In this document: positions 24,762-34,015 of the stretch, piece after piece
How the letters are laid out: the number at the start of each line of letters is the position of its first letter
Numbering within the stretch: position 1 is the first letter of the stretch
DNA from: Ardenticatena maritima
GTDB taxonomy: Bacteria > Chloroflexota > Anaerolineae > Ardenticatenales > Ardenticatenaceae
Length of the DNA: 64,000 nucleotides
Direction of reading: 5' to 3'
Assembly: GCF_001306175.1 (NCBI RefSeq)
Contig: NZ_LGKN01000004.1
Location: 124,001-188,000 of the forward strand
Notes under the pieces: model-generated
Told to the model about the DNA's origin: nothing
Database searches by the model: none
What the model saw: only the letters and a program-made list of their open reading frames with translations
Translations under genes and position numbers: made by a program

Positions 24762-25747
24762 CACGCTTGTTCCATTTTTCCGACCTTCCACATCTGGCGT
24801 TTGTTGGCGCGACCCTGGCGTGGCGCACCATGCCAATACGCCATCGCCTGCCGCGCGCCGCACGCATCGCGCGCATCTTGGGCGATATTTGGTACACCAT
24901 CTCGCGCGCCGACGCCGCCCACACACGGCGCAACATGGCATGGGGCTTGGGACGCGCAGAGACCGACCGCCTCGCGCGCGATCTCTTTCGTGAGACGGCT
25001 TACAACAAGTTGCTCAACGATATGCTCCCCAAACTCCGCCGTGCAGAACTGACCCGCCTGGCAACGCCTATTGGGCTTGAGCATGTTCAGCCCCTGCTTG
25101 CACGCCGGCAAAGTTTCATCCTGCTGGGCGCGCACTACGGCTTGAACGGGTATCCTGCACTGCACATGCTGGAACACCAGAACATTCCCACCCTGGGCGT
25201 GCTGGGGTACGACATGCCCGCCAACGCTTCCGAGGTCTATCGCCGCATCGTCTATCCCGTACGCAATTATGCGCATCGCTCGTTCGACATTCTCACCACC
25301 AACGGTTTGCCACAACGCCGCCTGCTGCAAGCCGCGCAAGCCGGCAAAGCCTTGATGATTCTGGGTGATGCACTGGACGATGAGACCATCCGCCTGCAAC
25401 CGCCGCACGTCGCCGACATTCCGTTCCTGAACGGCACACTGCGGCTCAAAACGGGGCCTGTGCGCCTGGCGCAATGGCTTGGGCTACCCATTGTTCCCTT
25501 TTTCTTTCGACGGCGCACTGTGGGCTACGACATGATCTTTCACCCGCCCATCTCCGTTTCCCGCGACACGCCGCTTGAAGCCCCCCTCACGCATTTTGCG
25601 GCGCTGCTCAACACCTATCTGGCGGATGACCCCGCACCGTGGGCGCACTGGCGGCATGAAACACTCGACCAGTTCATGCGTCCACGCTCATCCGCTTCTC
25701 AATCCCAAATGGAGGTTTTGCATGCGCATCGCCATTCACCAGCCTGA
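24758..25747 (+). CDS. LpxL/HtrB-like acyltransferase with altered active-site motif
   Basis: A 329-residue protein resembling the lipid A late acyltransferase family: NMAWGLG near residue 67, LLGAHYGLNGYPALHML near 128, then LMILGDALDDE near 207 and PFLNGTLRLKTGPVRLAQWL near 228. The family moves acyl groups from carrier protein to a sugar or phosphoglycolipid at the inner membrane. The usual HX4D/E dyad is not intact: after His in GAHYGLNGY the acidic residue is Gly. The protein may therefore use an unusual acceptor or be inactive. It starts at an ATGA overlap with the deacetylase. In this cluster it is a candidate for transferring a carrier-bound acyl group to a glycan or lipid. Confidence 0.7.
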   Translation: MTRLFHFSDLPHLAFVGATLAWRTMPIRHRLPRAARIARILGDIWYTISRADAAHTRRNMAWGLGRAETDRLARDLFRETAYNKLLNDMLPKLRRAELTRLATPIGLEHVQPLLARRQSFILLGAHYGLNGYPALHMLEHQNIPTLGVLGYDMPANASEVYRRIVYPVRNYAHRSFDILTTNGLPQRRLLQAAQAGKALMILGDALDDETIRLQPPHVADIPFLNGTLRLKTGPVRLAQWLGLPIVPFFFRRRTVGYDMIFHPPISVSRDTPLEAPLTHFAALLNTYLADDPAPWAHWRHETLDQFMRPRSSASQSQMEVLHAHRHSPA

Positions 25748-26435
25748 ACATATCGGCTATCTCGGGTACTACAACAAAATGCTCAACGCCGATGCGTGGG
25801 TCATCCTGGACAATGTCCAAATGGCAAAGCGCGATTTTGTGCGGCGCAACCGCATCCGCACAGCCAACGGCAGCATGTGGCTGTCAGTGCCTGTGCGCAC
25901 CAAAGGGCGCTATCACCAGCGCATTTGCGACGTGGAAATTGAGAGCGAGCGCAATTGGCAAAAATCGCACTGGAAATCCATTGAGCAGAACTACCGCCGC
26001 GCGCCCTATTTTGAGACCTACGCCCCAGCCATTCACGCCATGTACGAACGCCCATGGCACAAAATTGCCGACCTCAACATTGCGTTCATGCAGTGCATCA
26101 TGGCGCTCCTGGGGATTGAGCGACCGCTTTACACGGCTTCTGCATTGGGCGTTGAAGGCAAAAGCAGCCAACTGCTTGCCGACTTGACGGCGGCGGTTGG
26201 GGGCACGGAATACCTTTCAGGCCCCATGGGGCGTGAGTACCTGGACGAATCCATCTTTGCCGAGCGGGGGCTCACCGTCTCATACAACGATTTTTGCCAC
26301 CCCGTCTACTCCCAACACCATGGTGAGTTCATACCCTACATGGCGGTCATTGATTTACTCTTCAACCACGGGCCCGACTCGCTCGACATCATCCGCGCCG
26401 GCACTGCTGACATCACTTTGCAAACAAACCAGTGA
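25722..26435 (+). CDS. WbqC-family protein
   Basis: A 237-residue protein. MRIAIHQPEHIGYLGYYNKM, with FVRRNRIRTANGSMWLSVPV near residue 35 and YLSGPMGREYLDE near 165, is the WbqC-like signature (PF08889). Members occur in O-antigen clusters and have been proposed to attach an amino-acid-type acyl group to 4-amino sugars; biochemistry is limited. The start at 25722 lies inside the end of the previous gene, with GGAGG eight bases upstream. Together with the aminotransferase at 32822 and dehydratase at 37139 it is a second candidate for acylating an amino sugar here. Confidence 0.8.
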   Translation: MRIAIHQPEHIGYLGYYNKMLNADAWVILDNVQMAKRDFVRRNRIRTANGSMWLSVPVRTKGRYHQRICDVEIESERNWQKSHWKSIEQNYRRAPYFETYAPAIHAMYERPWHKIADLNIAFMQCIMALLGIERPLYTASALGVEGKSSQLLADLTAAVGGTEYLSGPMGREYLDESIFAERGLTVSYNDFCHPVYSQHHGEFIPYMAVIDLLFNHGPDSLDIIRAGTADITLQTNQ

Positions 26436-26449
26436 AGAAGGGAAAAACC

Positions 26450-27835
26450 ATGACCAACGTCCTGATGCTCATTATGGACGCCACACGCGCCGACCATCTG
26501 TCGTGCTATGGCTACGAACGCCCGACAAGCCCCACCCTCGACCGACTTGCCGAAACGGGCGTGCTCTACGAGCAATGCATCTCGCCATCATCCTGGACAC
26601 TGCCCACCATGGCGTCCATCTACACAGGTCTGTTCGTTTCCCAACATGGCACATCCTTTCTGCACCAGTTCCTGGACACCCATTGGACCACTCTGGGCGA
26701 GGTCATGCAACGAGCCGGCTACCGCACCGCCATGTTCGGCACCGGCGGCTGGATCAACCGCACGTTTGGCTTCCAGCGGGGCTTTGATTGCTTTGAAACC
26801 GAAGTGCGCGGATACAAGCCCCTGCGTCGCTGGTTCCCCCAAACCACGCGCATCGAAAAACTCGCCCGCCATATCGAAAAACGCCTGACCGCTGACACGC
26901 AAGGCAAAATGACCAAACGCCTGAGCCAAAACGCCCGTCGCTGGCTCAATGCCGACGATGAAACGCCTTTTTTCGCCGTCATTCACTTTGCCGACCCCCA
27001 CTGGCCTTACTTTCGCCATCGTGGGTTTACACCCACACGCGAAGGACGCCCATCGCCCTGGGTCTTCGGGATGGACGGTCACAAAATCATCACGGGCGAA
27101 ATCGAAGCCACCGACGCATACCTGGATATGCTGACCGATTACTACGACGGCGAAATCGCCTTTCTGGACCACGCCATCGGGCAATTGCTCGACCAACTCG
27201 CCGAGGACGGTTTGCTGCACAATACGTTGATCATCATCACCGCCGACCATGGCGAGCACCTGGGTGAACACGCGCTCACGGGGCACGGCAACTCCATGTA
27301 CGAACCGCTCATCCATGTGCCGCTCATCATGCGCCATCCCGAATACGCTCACGGCGGCGAACGCGTGCCCTCGCTGGTGCAAACAACCGAGATTTTTACC
27401 ACTCTGCTCAATTTGGTGGGGCTCACGCCTGATGACGTGCCCAACGACGTGCGCGGTCGCGCTTTGTGGCCGTCGCATGTCGCACAAGCCCCGCTCTCCT
27501 TCGCAGTGAGCGAAGACCCCGCGCCCAATGTGCAGCGGCTGGCGCGCCTGACGCCCGACTTTGACACGACAGCATTGGAACAACCATTGCGCGCCATTCG
27601 CACCGAGCAGGAAAAGTTTATCTGGCGCGGCGACGGCGCACACGAGTTCTACGACCTCGCCAGCGACCCGCGCGAAACAACGAACCGCATCGCTCACATG
27701 CCTGAACGCGCCGCGCAGTTGCACGCCATGTTGACCGAGTGGGTAGAAAGCATCAACCCCTTGGATGTGAATGTGTTGGAACAAACACTCGATGACGACC
27801 TCATCGCGCAATTGAAGAGCCTCGGATACCTGTAA
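26450..27835 (+). CDS. Sulfatase-like hydrolase/transferase without the formylglycine motif
   Basis: A 461-residue alkaline-phosphatase-superfamily protein. MDATRADHLSCYGY near residue 8 supplies the first metal ligands, TADHGEHLGEHALTGHG near 265 the others, and YDLASDPRETTN near 405 is typical of the sulfatase C-terminus. The C/S-x-P-x-R formylglycine motif is absent; the corresponding segment reads SPSSWTLPTMAS, with Ser/Thr as likely nucleophile. It may be a phospho- or sulfo-transferase or hydrolase acting on the glycan rather than a classical sulfatase. No signal peptide is obvious. AAGAAGGG precedes ATG 26450. The TAA overlaps the flippase ATG by one base. Confidence 0.8.
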   Translation: MTNVLMLIMDATRADHLSCYGYERPTSPTLDRLAETGVLYEQCISPSSWTLPTMASIYTGLFVSQHGTSFLHQFLDTHWTTLGEVMQRAGYRTAMFGTGGWINRTFGFQRGFDCFETEVRGYKPLRRWFPQTTRIEKLARHIEKRLTADTQGKMTKRLSQNARRWLNADDETPFFAVIHFADPHWPYFRHRGFTPTREGRPSPWVFGMDGHKIITGEIEATDAYLDMLTDYYDGEIAFLDHAIGQLLDQLAEDGLLHNTLIIITADHGEHLGEHALTGHGNSMYEPLIHVPLIMRHPEYAHGGERVPSLVQTTEIFTTLLNLVGLTPDDVPNDVRGRALWPSHVAQAPLSFAVSEDPAPNVQRLARLTPDFDTTALEQPLRAIRTEQEKFIWRGDGAHEFYDLASDPRETTNRIAHMPERAAQLHAMLTEWVESINPLDVNVLEQTLDDDLIAQLKSLGYL

Positions 27836-29364
27836 TGAACCCATCTCTCAATGACGCCCAGCGCGTCACACGCAACAGCCTGGCACAACTGGCAAACTTC
27901 CTGGCGGTCAGCGTCTCGAAGTTTCTCATCGTGGTTGCGATTGCCCGCTTCCGCGGTGTGGAAGAAGTGGGGGCGTTTTCGTTCGTCCTCACATTCGTGA
28001 TGACGTTCGGCGTTCTCAACCACATGGGGCTTTTGCTTCTGCTCGTTCGCGATATTGGATTCCACCGCGAGCACGTACACCCCTACGTTGGCAATGCGCT
28101 CACCATGAGCCTGGGCTTGGGGGCGATCGGCATCATCACCATGCCCACCATCGTCTGGCTCTTGGGCTACCCCAGCATGATTGTTGAAGCGGTCGCGTTG
28201 GCGGCGGTCGCCATGGCGATTGACACGTGGGGCAACATCCTCAACGCGGGATTTGGTGGGCACGAACGCATGGACCTTTCGGCGTTCGCCATCATTCTGC
28301 AAGAAACCGCCTTCTTCATCGTCGGCGCGGTTGTGCTCATTCTACACTTGCCATTTATGACAATCTTCGTCGTCTACGTCATCTCGCGCCTGGTTGGGCT
28401 GGGCAGTAGCACCTGGCTCTACCGTCGTCATTGGGGGCAATGGCCGCGCCTGCGGTTCGACATGCACCTGCAACGCCAACTTGGGCGCAAAACCTTGCCG
28501 TATGCGTTCAGCATGGCCATGTCGCCCATCTTCGCACGTGTGGATATTCTGCTGCTTTCCTACCTGCGGAACACCGTCGAAGTGGGGTTGTATGAGGTTG
28601 CCAGCATTCTGTTCTACCGCCTGAACGTCCTGGCGCGCATGTTTAGTGTCGCCATGCTCCCCCTCATTGCCCGCCAGTACGGGCAAATAGGGCGCGGCGT
28701 CGTGAAGTACGTGCGCCCCACGATGAAACTCCAAGCCGCGCTGGCGCTTCCCATCAGTGTTGGCGGCTGGCTGCTGAGCGCCCCGCTGATTGGCTTCATT
28801 TTTGGGGCGCAATTCATGGTAGCGGCAACCGCGTTCCAACTCATGGCGCTGATGACGCTGTTGCGCTTCTGGGACACATCGCTAGGGCTCACGCTCACCG
28901 CTCTCGACAAGCAAAACGTGCGCGCCCTGATGATGGGGCTGGGCGCCGCCTTCAACGTGGGCTTGAACCTCTGGCTGATTCCCCGCTTTGGCTACATGGG
29001 CGCGGCATACAGCAGTGTGCTCTCCGAAATTGCGGTGTTTGCCGGCTTCTGGTGGGCGATTCGCCGCGAACTGGACGAGCCTATTCCGTGGCATTCGTTG
29101 GGGCGCTTACTGGCGGCGGCGCTGTTGATGGGGGGCGTGGTCTGGCTGGTGCGCGCCACCCTGCCCTTGCCGCTGACCATCGCCGTTGGGGTAATTGCCT
29201 ACACCAGCGGCGTGATTGGGTTGCGGGCACTCTCGCCACAAGAAACGGTACACCTTCTGCGTATCTTGCGTATCCGCCGCGTTCCCACGCCGGTGCGCCG
29301 TCTGCTTCGCCTGCCGGCAACCGAAGCCTGGGCGTTTTCTGCCGCGAAAGGAGAAATTGAATGA
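27835..29364 (+). CDS. Polysaccharide flippase (Wzx/MurJ superfamily)
   Basis: A 509-residue protein with about twelve to fourteen membrane segments. LAQLANFLAVSVSKFLIVVA followed by FRGVEEVGAFSFVLTFVM is the usual opening of Wzx-type transporters, and RMFSVAMLPLIARQYGQIGR near residue 275 is conserved. It would flip the lipid-linked repeat unit made by the glycan genes around it. It is tightly coupled to the polymerase/ligase gene by an ATGA overlap. This is the second flippase of the window and is not closely similar to the one at 1556, so two export systems coexist. Confidence 0.85.
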   Translation: MNPSLNDAQRVTRNSLAQLANFLAVSVSKFLIVVAIARFRGVEEVGAFSFVLTFVMTFGVLNHMGLLLLLVRDIGFHREHVHPYVGNALTMSLGLGAIGIITMPTIVWLLGYPSMIVEAVALAAVAMAIDTWGNILNAGFGGHERMDLSAFAIILQETAFFIVGAVVLILHLPFMTIFVVYVISRLVGLGSSTWLYRRHWGQWPRLRFDMHLQRQLGRKTLPYAFSMAMSPIFARVDILLLSYLRNTVEVGLYEVASILFYRLNVLARMFSVAMLPLIARQYGQIGRGVVKYVRPTMKLQAALALPISVGGWLLSAPLIGFIFGAQFMVAATAFQLMALMTLLRFWDTSLGLTLTALDKQNVRALMMGLGAAFNVGLNLWLIPRFGYMGAAYSSVLSEIAVFAGFWWAIRRELDEPIPWHSLGRLLAAALLMGGVVWLVRATLPLPLTIAVGVIAYTSGVIGLRALSPQETVHLLRILRIRRVPTPVRRLLRLPATEAWAFSAAKGEIE

Positions 29365-30644
29365 GAGGCGGACGCTGGACACTCATTCTGCTGATGATTT
29401 TCGGGCTGATGATGCCGCTGGAACGGTTCACGGTGAAAAGCCTGGGACCCGGCGACGCCGCCATGATGGCGGCCATGGCGATTGTGTGGCTGCTCATCTG
29501 GAAAGAACGCGCCCGCGTTCATCTCCCGCTGGCGTTGGGCATGTGGCTCATTTTCGTCGGTACGTTACTGGGTACGCTTACATTGCTGGGCTTCTCAACG
29601 GTCATGCTCGCGGTGGTACAAGAAATCTATCTCTACATCCTTTTCCTGACCCTGGTCAACGCTTTCATCACACGCGACGCCTATAACCGCTTCATGCTCG
29701 TGCTGACCGGCACGGCCGCACTCAGCGCGATGTACATCATTCTGAGCCGACTGGGGCTACGCATCGCCTTCCTGACACCCAAAGGCGGCAAAAACGCCGC
29801 ACTCGCGCTACGCAAAACCGACCCCGACGCCTTCTTGCAAAGCATTGGGCGCGCCAGCGGCACGTTCTCCAACTCGAACGCCGCCGGCGGCTATCTGCTC
29901 CTGGCCATGTATCTCTTCCTTGCCCTGCCGCTGGGCAAGTACACCTGGCTCAAATGGCCTGTGGGGTTCATCTTCTTGCTCGCCATCCTGATGACAGGCT
30001 CCAACGGGGCATTGCTGGGGGCGCTTTTGGGGCTTGGCGTGCTGGGCGTTGCCTGGCTGATGAAACAAGGACGGGCGCTGCTCTTGTTGGTTGCCATGCT
30101 CGCCATCAGCACCAGCCTGCTCGCCGCACTGACGCCTGTTGTTGGTCCCATGCTCTTCGACCAATTCTCGCAACAAGATTTCGCCTTCGCCTATGTCCGG
30201 CTGGCCGACAAACTGCAAAAACGCACCGCCATCTGGCAAGGGGGGCTTGAAGCGATGAAAGAAAGCCCCTTGGGCATCGGCGCCAACATGTCCGCAGAAG
30301 TGGTCAGCGGCGGCATGCACAACGACTACGTGGCTTTTTTCGTGGAACGTGGGTTGATTGGTTTCGTCGGGTTGATGATTCTCTTCGGCGAACTCTTCTT
30401 CGCACTCGCCACCGCCCTGCGCCTGGGACGCACATCCGCCAACTATTGGACGACCATGGCGCTCCTGGCGGGGCTTCTGGGCATCATGCTCATGTCCACC
30501 ACCCACGAAGCCACCCACGGGCGACCGCTTTGGGTTCTCTTCGCGGCTATTTGTCTGCACACGCAATTGCTCACCCGCGAATACAAGCAGGTTGACCATT
30601 CACTCACGCAAACAGCATCCATTGCGCATGCCCAAACAATCTAA
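29361..30644 (+). CDS. O-antigen ligase/polymerase family protein
   Basis: A 427-residue multi-span protein. FSNSNAAGGYLLLAMYLF near residue 172, then GIGANMSAEVVSGGMHNDYV near 312, carry the Wzy_C loop residues (conserved Gly-Ile-Gly and His-Asn). It would polymerise the repeat unit or ligate it to a lipid acceptor outside the membrane. It shows little similarity to the protein at 110 beyond the family pattern. It is translationally coupled to the flippase and followed after about 20 bases by a glycosyltransferase. Confidence 0.8.
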   Translation: MRGGRWTLILLMIFGLMMPLERFTVKSLGPGDAAMMAAMAIVWLLIWKERARVHLPLALGMWLIFVGTLLGTLTLLGFSTVMLAVVQEIYLYILFLTLVNAFITRDAYNRFMLVLTGTAALSAMYIILSRLGLRIAFLTPKGGKNAALALRKTDPDAFLQSIGRASGTFSNSNAAGGYLLLAMYLFLALPLGKYTWLKWPVGFIFLLAILMTGSNGALLGALLGLGVLGVAWLMKQGRALLLLVAMLAISTSLLAALTPVVGPMLFDQFSQQDFAFAYVRLADKLQKRTAIWQGGLEAMKESPLGIGANMSAEVVSGGMHNDYVAFFVERGLIGFVGLMILFGELFFALATALRLGRTSANYWTTMALLAGLLGIMLMSTTHEATHGRPLWVLFAAICLHTQLLTREYKQVDHSLTQTASIAHAQTI

Positions 30645-30663
30645 AACAAGAGGAGGAAGCACA

Positions 30664-31902
30664 GTGAGGCGTATCAAAGTTGTTCATCTCGACAATCTGG
30701 ACGTGGGCTTACGGGTGCATCTCGGCAATTACATGCGCTATTTGCAAGCGCAAGGCTACGAGGTGCATGCGGTCTGCCCACCGGGGCGCTGGCTGACCCA
30801 CGACACCACCATCCTGGATGGCGTGCGTGTCAAAATCGTGCGTTTCGACCCGGCCATCACACCGCTCACCGATTTACGCTCATTGCTCCAACTGGTGCGG
30901 TACTTCCGCCGAGAACGGTTCGACATTGTGCATACGCATACCGTCAAACCGGGCTTGCTGGGGCGGCTGGCAGCCGCTATTGCCGGCGTGCCCATCATCA
31001 TTCACACCATCCACGGGCTTTATCTGCATGATACACTCATGTCCCCCAGGCAATACCGCTTCTTCAAAGCGATCGAAACGCTGGGCTCGAAACTTTCGCA
31101 CGGCATTCTTTCACAAAACCACGCCGACATCCAGACGATGACGACGCGCGGTATTTGTCCCCCGTCAAAAATTGAATTTCTGGGCAACGGGATTGACCTG
31201 AGCCGCTTCGACCCCCAACACCACACCCGCGAAGCCCAAATGCAACTGCGCGCCTCGCTCGGCATTCGCCCCAACGAGTTCGTGGTGGGCTACATGGGGC
31301 GGCTGGTGCGCGAAAAAGGCATTTTTGAGTTTATCGAAGCCGCACGCTTGCTGAAATCGCGCGGCGTGCCGGCTAAGTACATTGTGGTGGGCACACCACG
31401 CCAGGGGGAAAACATCATCTCCCCCCAGCAAATGATTCGGGAATACGGGCTGGAAGACGACGTTTTGTTGCTGGGCTATCGCGACGACATTCCCGAATTG
31501 TTGAGCATTCTGAACACCATTGTCCTGCCTTCGCACGGCGTCGAGGGCATTCCCCGTGTGCTGATGGAAGCCGCCGCAATGGGTGTCCCCGCCGTCGCCA
31601 CCGACGCCCGCGGCAACAACGAAGCCGTGGAGCATGGCGTGACGGGCTTGCTCGTGCCGCTGTACGACTCACGCGCCGTCGCCGACGCCATCTACCACAT
31701 CCTGTATCATCCCGAAGAAGCCCGCGCCATGGGACAAGCCGCCCGCAAACGCGCCATCAACCAATTCGACGAACGCTTTTTCTTCTGGAAAACCGACCTG
31801 ATGTATCGCCGCCTCATCCGCGAGCGGCTCCATCTGGACCCGCAATCAATCCTGGCACCCTTGCCATCGCAAGCCATGCCAAGTCTGGAGAGTGTTGCAT
31901 GA
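30664..31902 (+). CDS. Glycosyltransferase family 4
   Basis: A 412-residue GT-B enzyme. The N-terminal domain includes FDIVHTHTVKPGLLGRLAA near residue 88 and IIHTIHGLYLHD near 115. The C-terminal nucleotide-sugar domain begins with FVVGYMGRLVREKGIFEFIE near 215, and PSHGVEGIPRVLMEAAAMG near 285 holds the conserved Glu pair region. It transfers an activated sugar to the growing lipid-linked unit. The start is GTG 30664, with AGGAGG seven to eight bases upstream; longer starts would run back into the previous gene. It ends in an ATGA overlap. Confidence 0.85.
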   Translation: MRRIKVVHLDNLDVGLRVHLGNYMRYLQAQGYEVHAVCPPGRWLTHDTTILDGVRVKIVRFDPAITPLTDLRSLLQLVRYFRRERFDIVHTHTVKPGLLGRLAAAIAGVPIIIHTIHGLYLHDTLMSPRQYRFFKAIETLGSKLSHGILSQNHADIQTMTTRGICPPSKIEFLGNGIDLSRFDPQHHTREAQMQLRASLGIRPNEFVVGYMGRLVREKGIFEFIEAARLLKSRGVPAKYIVVGTPRQGENIISPQQMIREYGLEDDVLLLGYRDDIPELLSILNTIVLPSHGVEGIPRVLMEAAAMGVPAVATDARGNNEAVEHGVTGLLVPLYDSRAVADAIYHILYHPEEARAMGQAARKRAINQFDERFFFWKTDLMYRRLIRERLHLDPQSILAPLPSQAMPSLESVA

Positions 31903-32825
31903 CCTACGCGCCAATCGCCCACTTTTTGCAAACAGCCGGTTATGACGTCGAAACCACCGCCAGCGGCGTCTGGTATGGCGTGGGGCACGGCTTTTTTGTG
32001 CGTGTCCCCCCCTACGAAACACGCCACCCCACGCCCGACGAACTGGCGCACTTGTGGCGACGCCCTTCCTTGCTGGGCTTGAAGTATTCGCTCCCGCCCA
32101 CCGACGCCGAAGCGAACGGGGGGCTCTACATCGTGCGCGACGCCAACTACGACTTCCCCAGCCTGCAATCCACCCAGCGCCGCAAAGTGCGCCGCGGGCT
32201 GGAACAGTGCGAAGTGCGCCCGATTTCGTTTGAACGTTTGCAACAAGAGGGGTTGGCGCTCAATCGTGAATCGCTCGCCCGCCAACGCCGCGACGACCCT
32301 ATGCTCAGCAACGCCCAAAAGTGGGCGCGCTTCTGCCACGCCGGCACAGTCTGCGACGGGGCGCACGCCTGGGGGGCGTTCGTGGAGGGTGAATTGGCGT
32401 CATACGCCGCGCTCTTCGTCGCCGACGGTGTGGTCAACATCTTGCACACCATGTCCCGCGCCGCCTACCTGAAAAAGCACAGCAGTCCGGCGCTGATTTT
32501 TGCGCTCACGCAAACATGGATGCGCACGCCGGGGATTCGCGCCGTCAGCTTTGGTCCCGCCGGGCTTTCAAGTTGGCAAGGGCTGGACAAATTCAAAGCG
32601 CATATGGGCTTCGTGTTCGAGCCGCTTACCTTTGCCGTACGGCTACGCCCCATCGCTTCCACCCTGCTCACCAACCGCCTGACACGGCGCGCCGTGCAGG
32701 CTCTGACACACCGCTACCCCGAAAACGACACGCTACGGCGCGTGCAACATGTGCTCTCACTCGCCGCCCATGCGCCGGCGCCGGGCGTCCCCACGCCCTA
32801 TAGCGAACAAGGAGGGTCCGCATGA
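31899..32825 (+). CDS. GNAT/FemAB-like acyltransferase
   Basis: A 308-residue protein with a BioF2-like/GNAT-type acyltransferase pattern: STQRRKVRRGLEQCEV near residue 88, GAFVEGELASYAALFVADGV near 155, then AYLKKHSSPALIFALTQTWM near 188 and VSFGPAGLSSWQGLDKFKAHMGF near 215 in two parts. Such proteins N-acylate amino sugars or add amino acids. It lies between a glycosyltransferase and a sugar aminotransferase, so N-acylation of the amino sugar is plausible. It starts and ends in ATGA overlaps. It resembles no well-characterised enzyme closely enough to name a donor. Confidence 0.65.
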   Translation: MTYAPIAHFLQTAGYDVETTASGVWYGVGHGFFVRVPPYETRHPTPDELAHLWRRPSLLGLKYSLPPTDAEANGGLYIVRDANYDFPSLQSTQRRKVRRGLEQCEVRPISFERLQQEGLALNRESLARQRRDDPMLSNAQKWARFCHAGTVCDGAHAWGAFVEGELASYAALFVADGVVNILHTMSRAAYLKKHSSPALIFALTQTWMRTPGIRAVSFGPAGLSSWQGLDKFKAHMGFVFEPLTFAVRLRPIASTLLTNRLTRRAVQALTHRYPENDTLRRVQHVLSLAAHAPAPGVPTPYSEQGGSA

Positions 32826-34012
32826 CACAGATACCGCAAGAAACCAACTGGCGACGCGCCGACTTTCTGCCCTATGCACGCGCCGACATCACCGAGGCGG
32901 AAATCGCCGAAGTGGTGGACACGCTCCGCTCCGGCTGGCTCAGCATGGGTCCCAAAACAATCGAATTTGAGAAACGCTTTGCCGCCTACACCAACGCCAC
33001 CGACGCCATCGCCGTCAATTCCTGTACGGCGGGGCTTCACCTGGCGCTTGCCGCACTGGGCATTGGCGACGGCGATGAAGTCATCACGACGCCGCTCACC
33101 TTTGCCGCCACCGCCAATGTTGCTGTGCACCTGGGCGCACGCCCCGTGTTTGCCGACGTGCGCGCCGACGACTTCAACATTGACCCGCACGCCGTGGAAC
33201 GCGCTATCACCCCCCGCACCCGCGCCATCATCCCCGTCCACATGGCGGGACACCCCTGCCGCATGGATGAACTGCTCGACATCGCCGCCGCCCACAACCT
33301 GCCCATCGTCGAAGACGCCGCCCACGCCGTCGGGGCGCGCTACCGCGGCAAGATGATTGGGAGCATCGGCACCGCAACCGCGTTCAGCTTCTACGTCACC
33401 AAGAATTTGACGACCGGCGAAGGCGGCATGGTCACCACCAATGACGCCGACCTTGCCGAGACCATGCGCACCCTGCGCCTGCACGGCATGAACCGCGACG
33501 CCTGGGCGCGCTACTCGGACAAAGGCACCTGGTACTACGAAATCACCGCCGCGGGCTACAAGTACAACATGACCGACATCGCCGCCGCCATCGGCTTGCA
33601 CCAACTGCGCCGCCTCAACGACTTCATCGAAGTGCGCCGTCACTATGCCGCGCTGTACAACGAAGCCTTCGCCGACATGGACACATTTGTACTGCCCACC
33701 ACTCGCGCCGACGTGGAGCACGCCTGGCATCTCTACATCTTGCGGCTACGCCCCGAAACCCTGCGTATTGACCGCGCCGCCTTTATCGAAAAACTGCGCG
33801 AAGCCAACATCGGCACATCGGTGCACTTCATTCCCGTCCACCTGCACCCCTACTACCGCGACACGTTCGGCTATCAGCGGGGCGATTTTCCCGTAGCGGA
33901 AGCCATTTTCGACCAGGCTATCTCGCTACCGCTCTACACCACCATGACGGAAGAAGACGTTTTCTCAGTCATCGAAGCCACCCGTGCCATTGCACACCAC
34001 TATCGGAGGTAA
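32822..34012 (+). CDS. DegT/DnrJ/EryC1/StrS sugar aminotransferase
   Basis: A 396-residue PLP enzyme. SGWLSMGPKTIEFEKRFAAY near residue 38, VEDAAHAVGARYRGKMIGSI near 161, and AFSFYVTKNLTTGEGG near 188, where the Lys of TKNL binds PLP. It would aminate the 4-keto sugar made by the dehydratase at 37139, in the way PglE follows PglF in bacillosamine synthesis. The free 4-amino group is a natural acceptor for the acyltransferases of this cluster. ATGA overlap at the start; the sugar transferase follows after three bases. Confidence 0.9.
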   Translation: MTQIPQETNWRRADFLPYARADITEAEIAEVVDTLRSGWLSMGPKTIEFEKRFAAYTNATDAIAVNSCTAGLHLALAALGIGDGDEVITTPLTFAATANVAVHLGARPVFADVRADDFNIDPHAVERAITPRTRAIIPVHMAGHPCRMDELLDIAAAHNLPIVEDAAHAVGARYRGKMIGSIGTATAFSFYVTKNLTTGEGGMVTTNDADLAETMRTLRLHGMNRDAWARYSDKGTWYYEITAAGYKYNMTDIAAAIGLHQLRRLNDFIEVRRHYAALYNEAFADMDTFVLPTTRADVEHAWHLYILRLRPETLRIDRAAFIEKLREANIGTSVHFIPVHLHPYYRDTFGYQRGDFPVAEAIFDQAISLPLYTTMTEEDVFSVIEATRAIAHHYRR

Positions 34013-34015
34013 ATC

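Noticed and set aside
26450-27835. Classical formylglycine sulfatase
   Set aside because: The C/S-x-P-x-R motif is missing; only the superfamily assignment is supported.
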